NCBI RefSeq assembly: GCF_900099645.1
Contig: NZ_FMTL01000002.1
Location: 1,118,334 to 1,182,333 of the forward strand
Direction of reading: 5' to 3'
DNA length: 64,000 bases
Origin: Pseudomonas peli
GTDB lineage: Bacteria; Pseudomonadota; Gammaproteobacteria; Pseudomonadales; Pseudomonadaceae
Shown here: one piece after another, positions 28,792 to 35,942 of the stretch
Numbering within the stretch: position 1 is the stretch's first letter
Layout: the number at the start of each line of letters is the position of its first letter
The notes under the pieces: model-generated
The model's database searches: none
What the model was told of the DNA's origin: nothing
What the model saw: only the letters and a program-made list of their open reading frames with translations
Made by a program: the position numbers and the translations under genes

Positions 28792-29692
28792 CTATCCCGC
28801 GAAAGGGTGATTTTTTGGGTTCTGTCGCGCCAGCAAGCCAAGATAACGGTCGGCAGCCTCCTCGCCGCAAAGTGCATTTATCTTGGAGAAACTATCCAAG
28901 TCCAATGAAATCAGAGCTGCTTCACCCTTGCGTGAATAGTTGAGCTGTAGGGTTGTCTTGATCGCACGAATGATGCCGTTGCGGTTCATCAAGCCCGTCA
29001 ATGGGTCGAAATAGGCAAGGAATTCAAGCTGTTGTTGATACCCGCTTGCCTGTTCTTCCAAGACCTGGCGAACATGTTGCTGCTGCATGAGAGCCAGTTC
29101 TTCCTCGGCTCTCAACCGTGCATTTTGCTCACACACAAGCTGGATAGCTGAGGCCGAGAGCTTGCCGTAAATGTCCAGTAAGCCTGCAACCAGAATCGAA
29201 GTGGAGTTGCTGAGTTGCTCATCAGCCCAGCATCTGGCTCGTTCTAGGGTTGCTCCGCCTTCAAAGGCTTGCAGCGCTAAAGCCATTTTGCGGTCTGAAT
29301 CCAATATGTGAAACGCCAGCCAGCGAGTGAGATATTTTAGAAGCTGTGTCAAGACCTCGTTTTGCGGCGCCTGGCGGCTATAACAGCTCACGAATGTTGG
29401 CAATGAACAATTGATGGTCGTCGCTATGATCGCGCGTTTGCTGACTATCAGAGAACGCATAATGCCAAATTTGCTCCTCAGCCTCGAAATGAAACTCTGC
29501 ATAATCCAGCAGCTCATCCAGAATCCCATTGCAGCAACTGTCCGAGAGGTTGGAGGCGAAGTGCCGAGCAAGTCGGTTAACAATTTCCACCAAAACTTTA
29601 TGCTGTTGGTCGATTGAGGCGATGCCCGTTTCGAAATTCCGGTTCCATGGAAATATTTCAAATAATGAATTTTCGCTGTTGTTTTCTAGCAT
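28792..29692 (-). pseudogene. Frameshifted and truncated hemerythrin-GGDEF (diguanylate cyclase) gene
   Basis: From ATG 29692 the first frame encodes a bacteriohemerythrin domain (FPWNRNFETGIASIDQQHKV, FHFEAEEQIWHY, DHSDDHQLFIANIREL), an oxygen- or NO-binding di-iron fold. Near 29380-29400 the sense continues in another frame (NEVLTQLLKYLTRWLAFHIL, then a coiled region) into the first part of a GGDEF domain (FLAYFDPLTGLMNRNGII, ALISLDLDSFSKINALCGEE). It ends at a stop at 28792 before the GGDEF signature itself. It cannot make c-di-GMP. Frameshift plus C-terminal loss fit the decay of the whole island. Confidence 0.78.
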
Positions 29693-29994
29693 CTAGGGAT
29701 GCCTCGTTTGCGCGAGCGCCATATAAAGCTGTAACAGGATTATTGCTGCTGGCTGGTGTGTAACCGAGCAAACAGCCAACCCAGTGTTTAGCCAGACAGG
29801 GGGCAGATTCTCCCAAAAGCGTTTCTGGTTAATGTCTCGCGCTGAGCGCTCGGCGCTTTGGCTGGAGAGGCATCAAACCAATCGTAAAAAATGAATTAAT
29901 GGCAGTTTTAAAACTGCCTTCATCCGAAGCGGCCCGTACCATAAGCACGAAATCTGTGTTGAATGAAGGCTAAATCGTCATTGCAAGAACCCAC
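29693..29994. other. Intergenic gap between the GGDEF pseudogene and hemN
   Basis: The stretch holds a perfect 18-bp palindrome GGCAGTTTTAAAACTGCC (29901-29918). On the minus strand this follows hemN and is followed by a T-rich run (29885-29890), so it may be the hemN terminator. A GC-rich partial dyad (GAGCGCTCGGCGC) is at 29853-29865. No gene was seen. Confidence 0.45.
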
Positions 29995-31380
29995 CTAGAC
30001 CGTGCGCGAGAAACGCTCAGCACTCTCCATACTTAGGTACGCATCGAAGGCCATGGCCACACTGCGCATCATCAGATGGCCTTGCGGCAGCAGCGTCAAA
30101 TGATCGTCAGTCAGCAGAACCAGACCATCGTCGACATGGCTTCGTAACTGCTTTAGCGCATCGGCAAAATAGGCGCAAAAGTCGATGCCGTGTAGCGCTT
30201 CGATCATGGCGAACTCCACCCGGCCATGGCACATCAGGGCATTGATCACGTCGCGGCGCAGGCGATCATCCGCATTTAATTGATAACCGCGGTGGACCGG
30301 CAGCAGTCCTTCATCGAGGCGGGCGTAATACTGCGAGAGTTCCTTGACGCTCTGGCTGTAGGTATCGCCCACCTTGCCGATGGAGGACACGCCCAAGCCA
30401 ATCAAGTCGCAGTCGGCATGGGTGGAATAACCCTGAAAGTTACGCTGTAGCGTGCCCTGCTCGCGAGCCAGACTGAGCTCGTCATTGGGCAGAGCGAAGT
30501 GATCCATACCGATGTAAACGTAGCCCGCTTCGGTCAGGCGTTCGATGGTTAGTTCCAGTAGCTCCATTTTCCGCTCAGGCGGCGGCATGTCTTCACGCCG
30601 GATCAGCCGTTGTGCTCGCACCCGCTCAGGCAAATGGGCATAGCTGTAAGCAGCGATACGATCCGGGAGCAGGTCGATAACCTTGTTGAGGGTCACGCCG
30701 AAGCTGGCGCGTGTTTGCAACGGCAGGCCATAAATCAGGTCCACACTCACAGACTTAAATGCGGCCTCACGGGCCGCTGCTACCAGTTCGCGCACTTGCG
30801 CTTCACTCTGCACGCGGTTGACCGCCGCTTGTACGGCCGCATCAAAATCCTGCACGCCAAAGCTCAGACGATTGAAGCCCAGCGCACGAAGCTGGTGAAT
30901 TTGCCCAGTATTGACAGTGCGCGGGTCAACTTCGATGGAGAACTCGTGATTATCGCTGTCATCCAAATTGAAGGCCTCATGCAACGCAGCCATCAGTTCA
31001 ACCAGTTGCTCATGGGTCAGATAAGTGGGCGTACCCCCCCCTAGATGCAGCTGTGTGAGCGTACGCGAGGGCGCGAACAAAGCACCTTGCATGGCGATCT
31101 CACGCTTTAGGTATTCCAGGTATTCGACTGCACGATGGGTTTTCTGGGTAATGATTTTGTTGCACGCGCAGTAGTAACAAAGGCTTTGACAAAAAGGGAT
31201 GTGAATATAGAGCGACAATGCTTTGGCGGCGCCTGTGTTGCTGAGGCGAACTGCAGTTTGATAGTCATCTAAGGCAAAGGCGGAATGGAACTGAGGCGCG
31301 GTGGGATACGAAGTGTAACGCGGACCCGGCCGGTCGTACTTTTCGACCAGGGCGCGGTTGAAAGTCACTGGCTGGTTCAT
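29995..31380 (-). CDS. hemN: Oxygen-independent coproporphyrinogen III oxidase
   Basis: The product is 461 residues from ATG 31380. The radical-SAM cluster motif is HIPFCQSLCYYCACNKI (C-x3-C-x2-C-x-C, about 62-71), followed by HLGGGTPTYL and the HemN C-terminal domain. It converts coproporphyrinogen III to protoporphyrinogen IX without oxygen, supplying heme for nitrate respiration. The start shares ATGA with the stop of the upstream 75-codon ORF, which supports MNQPVTFNRALVEKYDRPGP as the N-terminus rather than the start 24 bases upstream. Confidence 0.94.
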   Translation of the reverse strand: MNQPVTFNRALVEKYDRPGPRYTSYPTAPQFHSAFALDDYQTAVRLSNTGAAKALSLYIHIPFCQSLCYYCACNKIITQKTHRAVEYLEYLKREIAMQGALFAPSRTLTQLHLGGGTPTYLTHEQLVELMAALHEAFNLDDSDNHEFSIEVDPRTVNTGQIHQLRALGFNRLSFGVQDFDAAVQAAVNRVQSEAQVRELVAAAREAAFKSVSVDLIYGLPLQTRASFGVTLNKVIDLLPDRIAAYSYAHLPERVRAQRLIRREDMPPPERKMELLELTIERLTEAGYVYIGMDHFALPNDELSLAREQGTLQRNFQGYSTHADCDLIGLGVSSIGKVGDTYSQSVKELSQYYARLDEGLLPVHRGYQLNADDRLRRDVINALMCHGRVEFAMIEALHGIDFCAYFADALKQLRSHVDDGLVLLTDDHLTLLPQGHLMMRSVAMAFDAYLSMESAERFSRTV

Positions 31381-31604
31381 GATTGCTCGCTGGCCGGCAG
31401 ACATTCAAGCAGGTCTTGCAGGCGACCGTTGATTTGTAGGGCATTACGTGTCAGCAAAGCCATATGCGGCTGCAACCCTAGGGTCAGTTCGTTAAGCCCC
31501 TGGTGCTGGCACCAAGCTGAAATGAACTGGATAGACTCACCTAGAGCAAGCTGGTTCTGGTGCATTAGGGCCAGCGTATTAGCGATCATATGGCGTTGCG
31601 GCAT
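31377..31604 (-). CDS. Small protein of unknown function, translationally coupled to hemN
   Basis: The product is 75 residues, mostly amphipathic helix by composition (LALMHQNQLALGESIQFISA, LLTRNALQINGRLQDLLECL), with no cysteine pair or membrane span. Its stop overlaps the hemN ATG, so the two are made together. No family was recognised. It may assist or regulate anaerobic heme synthesis, which is inferred only from the overlap. A NarL-like site lies 70 bases upstream. Confidence 0.65.
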   Translation of the reverse strand: MPQRHMIANTLALMHQNQLALGESIQFISAWCQHQGLNELTLGLQPHMALLTRNALQINGRLQDLLECLPASEQS

Positions 31605-31674
31605 CGACTAATTCCCGCGCTTTAAATCAGGACTTTATGCGTATTAGGCTCAACCATTTAATCGGTGTGCGCCA

Positions 31675-31690
31675 TACCTCCAGTTAGGTA
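31675..31690. promoter_or_regulatory. NarL-like 7-2-7 site between the hemN operon and ftrABCD
   Basis: TACCTCC-AG-TTAGGTA matches the NarL inverted heptamer arrangement TACYYMT-N2-AKRRGTA at 12 of 14 positions. It lies 71 bases upstream of the leftward 75-codon ORF/hemN pair and 106 bases upstream of ftrA. No full ANR box was found here, so nitrate control through NarL is the best guess. Confidence 0.5.
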
Positions 31691-31720
31691 TCTCCTCCGC
31701 GCTAGCGATTGCTGATAAAA

Positions 31721-31739
31721 ATTGACGAGAATCATTATT
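31721..31739. promoter_or_regulatory. Fur-box-like site upstream of ftrABCD
   Basis: The 19-mer matches GATAATGATAATCATTATC at 13 positions, with the right half (ATCATTATT) matching 8 of 9. It lies 57 bases upstream of the ftrA start, where Fur would repress an iron-uptake operon when iron is sufficient. Confidence 0.6.
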
Positions 31740-31796
31740 GATTGCGTTTCTTATGCATATCCTTCGGTCAACTTAAACACCGAAGGAAACCTATAA

Positions 31797-32330
31797 ATGA
31801 AACCTCGCTTCATATTGGCTCTGGCAAGCCTATTGGCCGTCATCAGCGCTCAGGCCAAGGAATACCCGATTGGTGAACCCCAGCAGTGTGCGGGCATGGA
31901 GGTCGGTGCGGTGTACCTGCAGCCGATCGAAATGGACCCGCCCGGCATGATGCGCCCTGCGATCGACTCCGACGTGCACATGGAAGCCGATATTAGCGCC
32001 CTAGAAAACAACACCCACGGCTTTCAGGAAGGCAGCTTTGTGCCTTACCTGAGTGTGCGCTATCGCCTGACTAAAGACGGCAGCGACCAGGTACTTGAGG
32101 GCGACTTCCATGCCATGGTGGCCAATGACGGACCGCATTATGGCGACAACCTCAAGCTATTCGGGCCTGGCCGCTATCTGCTGACTTATTGGGTCAGTGC
32201 CCCTGGTAGCCACGGGCAGCACTTCGGCCGGCATATCGATAAGGAGACCGGCGTAGCCCCGTGGTTCACCACATGCGAACTGAGCTACAGCTTCATCTTC
32301 GCCGGCATCGGCAAAAAGGGCGGTTACTGA
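31797..32330 (+). CDS. ftrA: Periplasmic iron-binding P19/Tpd-type protein (FtrA-like)
   Basis: The product is 177 residues with a signal peptide (about 1-20, ending AQA). The P19 family pattern KEYPIGEPQQCAGMEVGAVY, DVHMEADISALENN and HAMVANDGPHYGDN supplies the histidine and methionine ligands known from P19/Tpd for copper and iron. It heads a four-gene operon with a cupredoxin, an FTR1 permease and a ferredoxin-type membrane protein, the FtrABCD layout for ferrous iron uptake. The symbol follows that layout. Confidence 0.85.
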   Translation: MKPRFILALASLLAVISAQAKEYPIGEPQQCAGMEVGAVYLQPIEMDPPGMMRPAIDSDVHMEADISALENNTHGFQEGSFVPYLSVRYRLTKDGSDQVLEGDFHAMVANDGPHYGDNLKLFGPGRYLLTYWVSAPGSHGQHFGRHIDKETGVAPWFTTCELSYSFIFAGIGKKGGY

Positions 32331-32375
32331 CCTATGCGGCGTATCTGCACAGGCCACCTTACCCGGGAGAGTTGC

Positions 32376-32702
32376 ATGCACTATCCAGCCCTATGCCTGC
32401 TGCTCGCCGCCCTGCCCTACGGGTTGTTAGCTGCACCGCTACCGAGTTACGAACTGAATATCCGTGACGGTCACTTCTCCCCGGCCAGCCTGCAGGTGGA
32501 CGCGGGGCAGCGCTTCAAAATAATCGTCAACAACGTCGGTAATGGGCCCATCGAGTTCGAGAGCACCCCGCTGCGCGTGGAGAAGGTGCTCAGCCCCGGC
32601 GTCAGCTCCTTCGTGGTTATTCACCCACTAAAACCCGGACGCTACCTGTTCTTCGACGAGTTCCATCCCGAACTACCGCAGGGCGTGATTGAGGCTCGTT
32701 GA
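32376..32702 (+). CDS. ftrB: Periplasmic cupredoxin-like protein (FtrB-like)
   Basis: The product is 108 residues from ATG 32376, with GGGAG upstream; the longer frame from 32334 would lack a signal peptide at its end. After a signal peptide (about 1-20, ending LLAAP) comes a cupredoxin-1 fold (YELNIRDGHFSPASLQVDAG, FKIIVNNVGNGPIEFES, KPGRYLFFDEF). In related systems this protein is proposed to oxidise ferrous iron before FTR1 transport. Confidence 0.82.
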   Translation: MHYPALCLLLAALPYGLLAAPLPSYELNIRDGHFSPASLQVDAGQRFKIIVNNVGNGPIEFESTPLRVEKVLSPGVSSFVVIHPLKPGRYLFFDEFHPELPQGVIEAR

Positions 32703-32726
32703 CCCTTACACTTCGAGGTATCCGTA

Positions 32727-33572
32727 ATGGAGCAAGCCCTGCTGATCGTCTGGCGCGAAAGCGTCGAGGCCCTTCTGGTAATTGGCATTCTGTATGCCTG
32801 GCTGCGCCGCCAACCCGGTAAGCAGCAAGCCCTGATACACCTGTGGGCAGGCGTCGGTTTTGGCCTGCTACTGGCCGGCCTGCTGGCAACGCTGATGGCC
32901 GCGGCCGGAAACTGGATGAGTGGCCCAGGCGGGGAATGGTTCCAAGCAGCGCTGAGCCTGCTCGCCTGCGGGCTGATCCTGCAGATGGTGCACTGGATGG
33001 CCCGCAACAGTGGACAACTGCGTCAGCAACTGGAGCATCAAGCCGACAGGGCTCTGCAGAAGGGCCGCTTGAACAGCCTAACTCTGCTGGCAGCATTGGC
33101 GGTGGCGCGCGAAGGCAGCGAGACCGTCATTTTCCTTTACGGCGTCAGCACCTCTGTCAACTCCACTAGTCTGGCGCTGGGCGCTGGGCTGGGCCTGCTG
33201 CTCGGACTGCTGTGCTTTGGCTTACTGCAAGCTGGCAGCCGCTTTATTGCCTGGCGTCAGTTTTTTCTGGTCAGCGAAGTACTGCTACTGCTACTCGGCA
33301 GTGCACTGCTGATGAGCACGCTCGATCGCGCCAGTAGCCAGTGGATGGCCATGGACTTACCGGAGATGATCTACTCCGTGCTGAGCAACCCCATGTGGGA
33401 CACCTCGGCGCTACTGGACGACGGCAGTAAAATAGGCGCCCTGGTGTCCAACCTCAGTGGCTACCGAGCCAGACCTTCGGCTTTGCATGTGGTTGGACTG
33501 GGTTATTACTGGCTGCTCGCCTGGAGCCTGTTGCGACCGCCGCGCAGAGCCTTGATGGGCAAAGTCGCATGA
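32727..33572 (+). CDS. ftrC: FTR1-family high-affinity iron permease (FtrC-like)
   Basis: The product is 281 residues with about seven membrane helices. The two RExxE iron motifs of FTR1 are present: RESVE in the first helix (about 10-14) and REGSE in the fourth (about 129-133). It moves iron across the inner membrane. Its stop overlaps the ftrD start (ATGA). Confidence 0.9.
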   Translation: MEQALLIVWRESVEALLVIGILYAWLRRQPGKQQALIHLWAGVGFGLLLAGLLATLMAAAGNWMSGPGGEWFQAALSLLACGLILQMVHWMARNSGQLRQQLEHQADRALQKGRLNSLTLLAALAVAREGSETVIFLYGVSTSVNSTSLALGAGLGLLLGLLCFGLLQAGSRFIAWRQFFLVSEVLLLLLGSALLMSTLDRASSQWMAMDLPEMIYSVLSNPMWDTSALLDDGSKIGALVSNLSGYRARPSALHVVGLGYYWLLAWSLLRPPRRALMGKVA

Positions 33573-34936
33573 AAAACGCCGTCAACCGCCGTCTCAGCAG
33601 CCTAGGGAATGCCATGCGTCGTAACGGCGCGCTGATCCGCAGGCTGCAATGGTTGGTGGTGCTGTTCTACGCGGGACTGGTGATGGTGCCTGCCCTTTTG
33701 CCGATGCCCGCCGGCGATGCCCGTCTGTTAGATAATCTGACGCTGTTTGCCCAGTTCGTTTTCTGGGGATTGTGGTGGCCATTCGTACTGGTGTCGATAG
33801 TGCTGTTCGGCCGGCTATGGTGCGGCGTCTTATGCCCAGAAGGCTCGCTGAGCGAATGGGCCAGCCAACGGGGTCGAGGCTGGGGCGTACCACGCTGGAT
33901 GCGTTGGGGCGGCTGGCCAACGTTCGGCTTCTTACTCACCACGCTGTATGGCCAGTTGATCAGCGTGTACGACTACGCCCAGGCCGCCCTGCTGATTCTC
34001 GGTGGTTCAACCATCGCCGCAATGCTGGTGGGTTATTTATATGGCCGTGGCAAGCGCGTGTGGTGCCGCTATTTGTGCCCGGTAAGTGGGGTGTTCGCCC
34101 TACTAGCCAAACTCGCGCCGGTACATTTCCAGGTCGATGAGCAACGCTGGCGTGCCAATGCTGGTCCACATTTACCACCACCCAATTGCGCGCCGCTGCT
34201 GGACATCCGCCGCATGCGCGGTGCTTCGGACTGCCACGCCTGTGGCCGCTGCAGCGGGCAGCGTGATGCGGTGCAACTGATTGCTCGATCCAGTAATGAG
34301 GAAATCGTTAAGTATGGGGCCAGCGACAGCCGCCCGTGGGAGGTGTGCCTGCTGTTATATGGAGTCATCGGGCTTGCGATTGGCGCATTCCAGTGGACGG
34401 TTAGCCCCTGGTTTGTAAGCCTTAAACAAACGATGGCTGAGTGGCTGGTACAGCAGAAAATCTTCTGGCTGTTGGAAGCTGATGCCCCTTGGTGGCTTCT
34501 AACTAACTACCCCAACCAGAACGATACATTCACATGGCTCGACGGTCTGTGCATCGTGCTCTACCTAGCAGCTAGTAGCCTACTGCTTGGAGGCGCTCTG
34601 CATGTTCTTTTGCACTTTTCCACACGCCTCGCGGGTCAGTCGCACTCATTTACTCGACAACTGAGTCTCTGTTTGCTGCCACTAGGCGCTGCCGGGCTTT
34701 TTCTAGGGTTATCCGCCACTTCAGTTAAGTTATTGCGTTACGAGGGACTGCAGCTGCTCTGGATCCAACCGGCCCGAGCCAGCTTATTGCTAGCGGCCAT
34801 TTGTTGGAGCCTATGGTTGGGTTGGCAGGTTTGCCGCCCGCTAGCGGCTCAGCAACGATTGCCATTACTGGCAACGTTACTGCTGGCCAACCTGTTGATA
34901 GGTTACGCCTGGCGCTTGCAATTCTGGGGTTGGTAA
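33569..34936 (+). CDS. ftrD: Polytopic membrane protein with 4Fe-4S motifs (FtrD-like)
   Basis: The product is 455 residues. Membrane helices flank NapH/CcoG-type cysteine motifs (WCGVLCPEGSLSEW about 85-98, WCRYLCPVSGVF about 166-177) and a ferredoxin-like CHACGRCSGQRDAVQ (about 218-232). It is thought to supply or remove electrons for the FtrABC iron cycle. It ends 7 bases before the convergent nrdG stop with no visible terminator between. Confidence 0.85.
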   Translation: MKNAVNRRLSSLGNAMRRNGALIRRLQWLVVLFYAGLVMVPALLPMPAGDARLLDNLTLFAQFVFWGLWWPFVLVSIVLFGRLWCGVLCPEGSLSEWASQRGRGWGVPRWMRWGGWPTFGFLLTTLYGQLISVYDYAQAALLILGGSTIAAMLVGYLYGRGKRVWCRYLCPVSGVFALLAKLAPVHFQVDEQRWRANAGPHLPPPNCAPLLDIRRMRGASDCHACGRCSGQRDAVQLIARSSNEEIVKYGASDSRPWEVCLLLYGVIGLAIGAFQWTVSPWFVSLKQTMAEWLVQQKIFWLLEADAPWWLLTNYPNQNDTFTWLDGLCIVLYLAASSLLLGGALHVLLHFSTRLAGQSHSFTRQLSLCLLPLGAAGLFLGLSATSVKLLRYEGLQLLWIQPARASLLLAAICWSLWLGWQVCRPLAAQQRLPLLATLLLANLLIGYAWRLQFWGW

Positions 34937-34942
34937 TCCACA

Positions 34943-35680
34943 TCACGCCTCACGCAGCTCGAAGCAGGAGAAAAGTTGCTGTAAATAAGGCCACAATTGC
35001 GCCGCTTCAGCAGGCGTAATACTGGTGCCCAAAGTGGGGTCGAGCATGCTCTGCCCACGGGCCAACTGCACCACAAAGTGCGTCACCCCCTGCCCGGCCA
35101 AGCGCTCGGCCAGTCGCTGCAGGCGCTGACAGTCAAACAGCTGCCAGTGCACAGTGGTACGGCATTCATAGGCAACACCACTTTCCAGAAGTATGTCCAG
35201 ACTGTTCCAGTTAGCCTGGCCACTGCCCGCCACTCCAGTGATCAGCGCCACATCGTCCTCCAGCGCCTTGACGTCAAACCCCACCCAGTCACATAGCGGC
35301 AATATTCTGCGAAAAGCCCCCGGCTTGATTCCCGCGCTGTGCAGGCCCACCTTGAAGCCCAACTCACGCACCTTTCGCATGGCGTCCGGTAGGGATTTTT
35401 GCAGGGTCGCCTCACCGCCACTGAACACCACAGCCTCGAGCAAACCACGGCGTTTACGTAGAAAGCTCAGCACCTGTTGCCAACTAATATCGGTGGGTAC
35501 GCGTGCGCGGATCAGTTCCGGGTTATGACAATAGCTGCAGCGCCAGGCACAGCCCTGACAAAACAACACACAGGCCAGATGACCGGGGTAATCGAGGGTC
35601 GTCATGGGCAGCAGGCCGCCGATTCGGATTGGCGTTTCCAGTGCATCAGGTGAGCCAGACTGTTGACAGGGGCTACTCAT
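34943..35680 (-). CDS. nrdG: Anaerobic ribonucleotide reductase activating protein (radical SAM)
   Basis: The product is 245 residues. It contains the radical-SAM cysteines in FCQGCAWRCSYCHNPELI (about 41-58), then FSGGEATLQK. It uses SAM to make the glycyl radical on class III ribonucleotide reductase. It is longer than E. coli NrdG but fits the Pseudomonas type. It lies behind nrdD and the separate glycyl-tail gene, with a strong hairpin in between. Confidence 0.92.
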   Translation of the reverse strand: MSSPCQQSGSPDALETPIRIGGLLPMTTLDYPGHLACVLFCQGCAWRCSYCHNPELIRARVPTDISWQQVLSFLRKRRGLLEAVVFSGGEATLQKSLPDAMRKVRELGFKVGLHSAGIKPGAFRRILPLCDWVGFDVKALEDDVALITGVAGSGQANWNSLDILLESGVAYECRTTVHWQLFDCQRLQRLAERLAGQGVTHFVVQLARGQSMLDPTLGTSITPAEAAQLWPYLQQLFSCFELREA

Positions 35681-35700
35681 ACAACCTCCTTGCTGGACGC

Positions 35701-35748
35701 AAAACGCCGCCCGCTCACGCGCATGAGAAATGCGCTGAACGGGCGGCG
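35701..35748 (-). terminator. Strong stem-loop with T-tract between the glycyl-tail gene and nrdG
   Basis: On the minus strand CGCCGCCCG pairs with CGGGCGGCG around a second inner stem (GCGCAT / ATGCGC), followed by TTTT. It lies 15 bases behind the 49-codon gene and before nrdG, so it probably attenuates nrdG relative to nrdD. Confidence 0.75.
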
Positions 35749-35763
35749 GCAGGTTACTTAGAC

Positions 35764-35913
35764 TTATTTGGACTCGACAAAATGCCGACGCTCACGGTGC
35801 TCCGACTGCTTGCCGAGGTTGAAGGCTGTCACCGGACGGTGATAACCCATCACGCGGGTCCAGACTTCACAGCGCTGGCGTTGGGCTTCTGGTAATTGCT
35901 GGGCAGTGCTCAT
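35764..35913 (-). CDS. Separate glycyl-radical tail of the anaerobic ribonucleotide reductase
   Basis: The product is only 49 residues, with AAGGAG 7 bases before its ATG. The core CEVWTRVMGYHRPVTAFNLG matches the C-terminal glycyl-radical loop of classical NrdD (E. coli RRVCGYLGSP...FNAGKQEE), with the radical glycine at G23 in RVMGY. The large NrdD next to it ends just before this region. The two chains must associate for NrdG to install the radical. The gene is easily missed because of its size. Confidence 0.85.
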   Translation of the reverse strand: MSTAQQLPEAQRQRCEVWTRVMGYHRPVTAFNLGKQSEHRERRHFVESK

Positions 35914-35942
35914 GGTGATACTCCTTGTTGTGGGGGAAATAG

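Noticed and set aside
31640..31653. TTGAGCCTAATACG (minus strand) as an ANR box for hemN
   Set aside because: Both halves deviate from the consensus and symmetry is poor.
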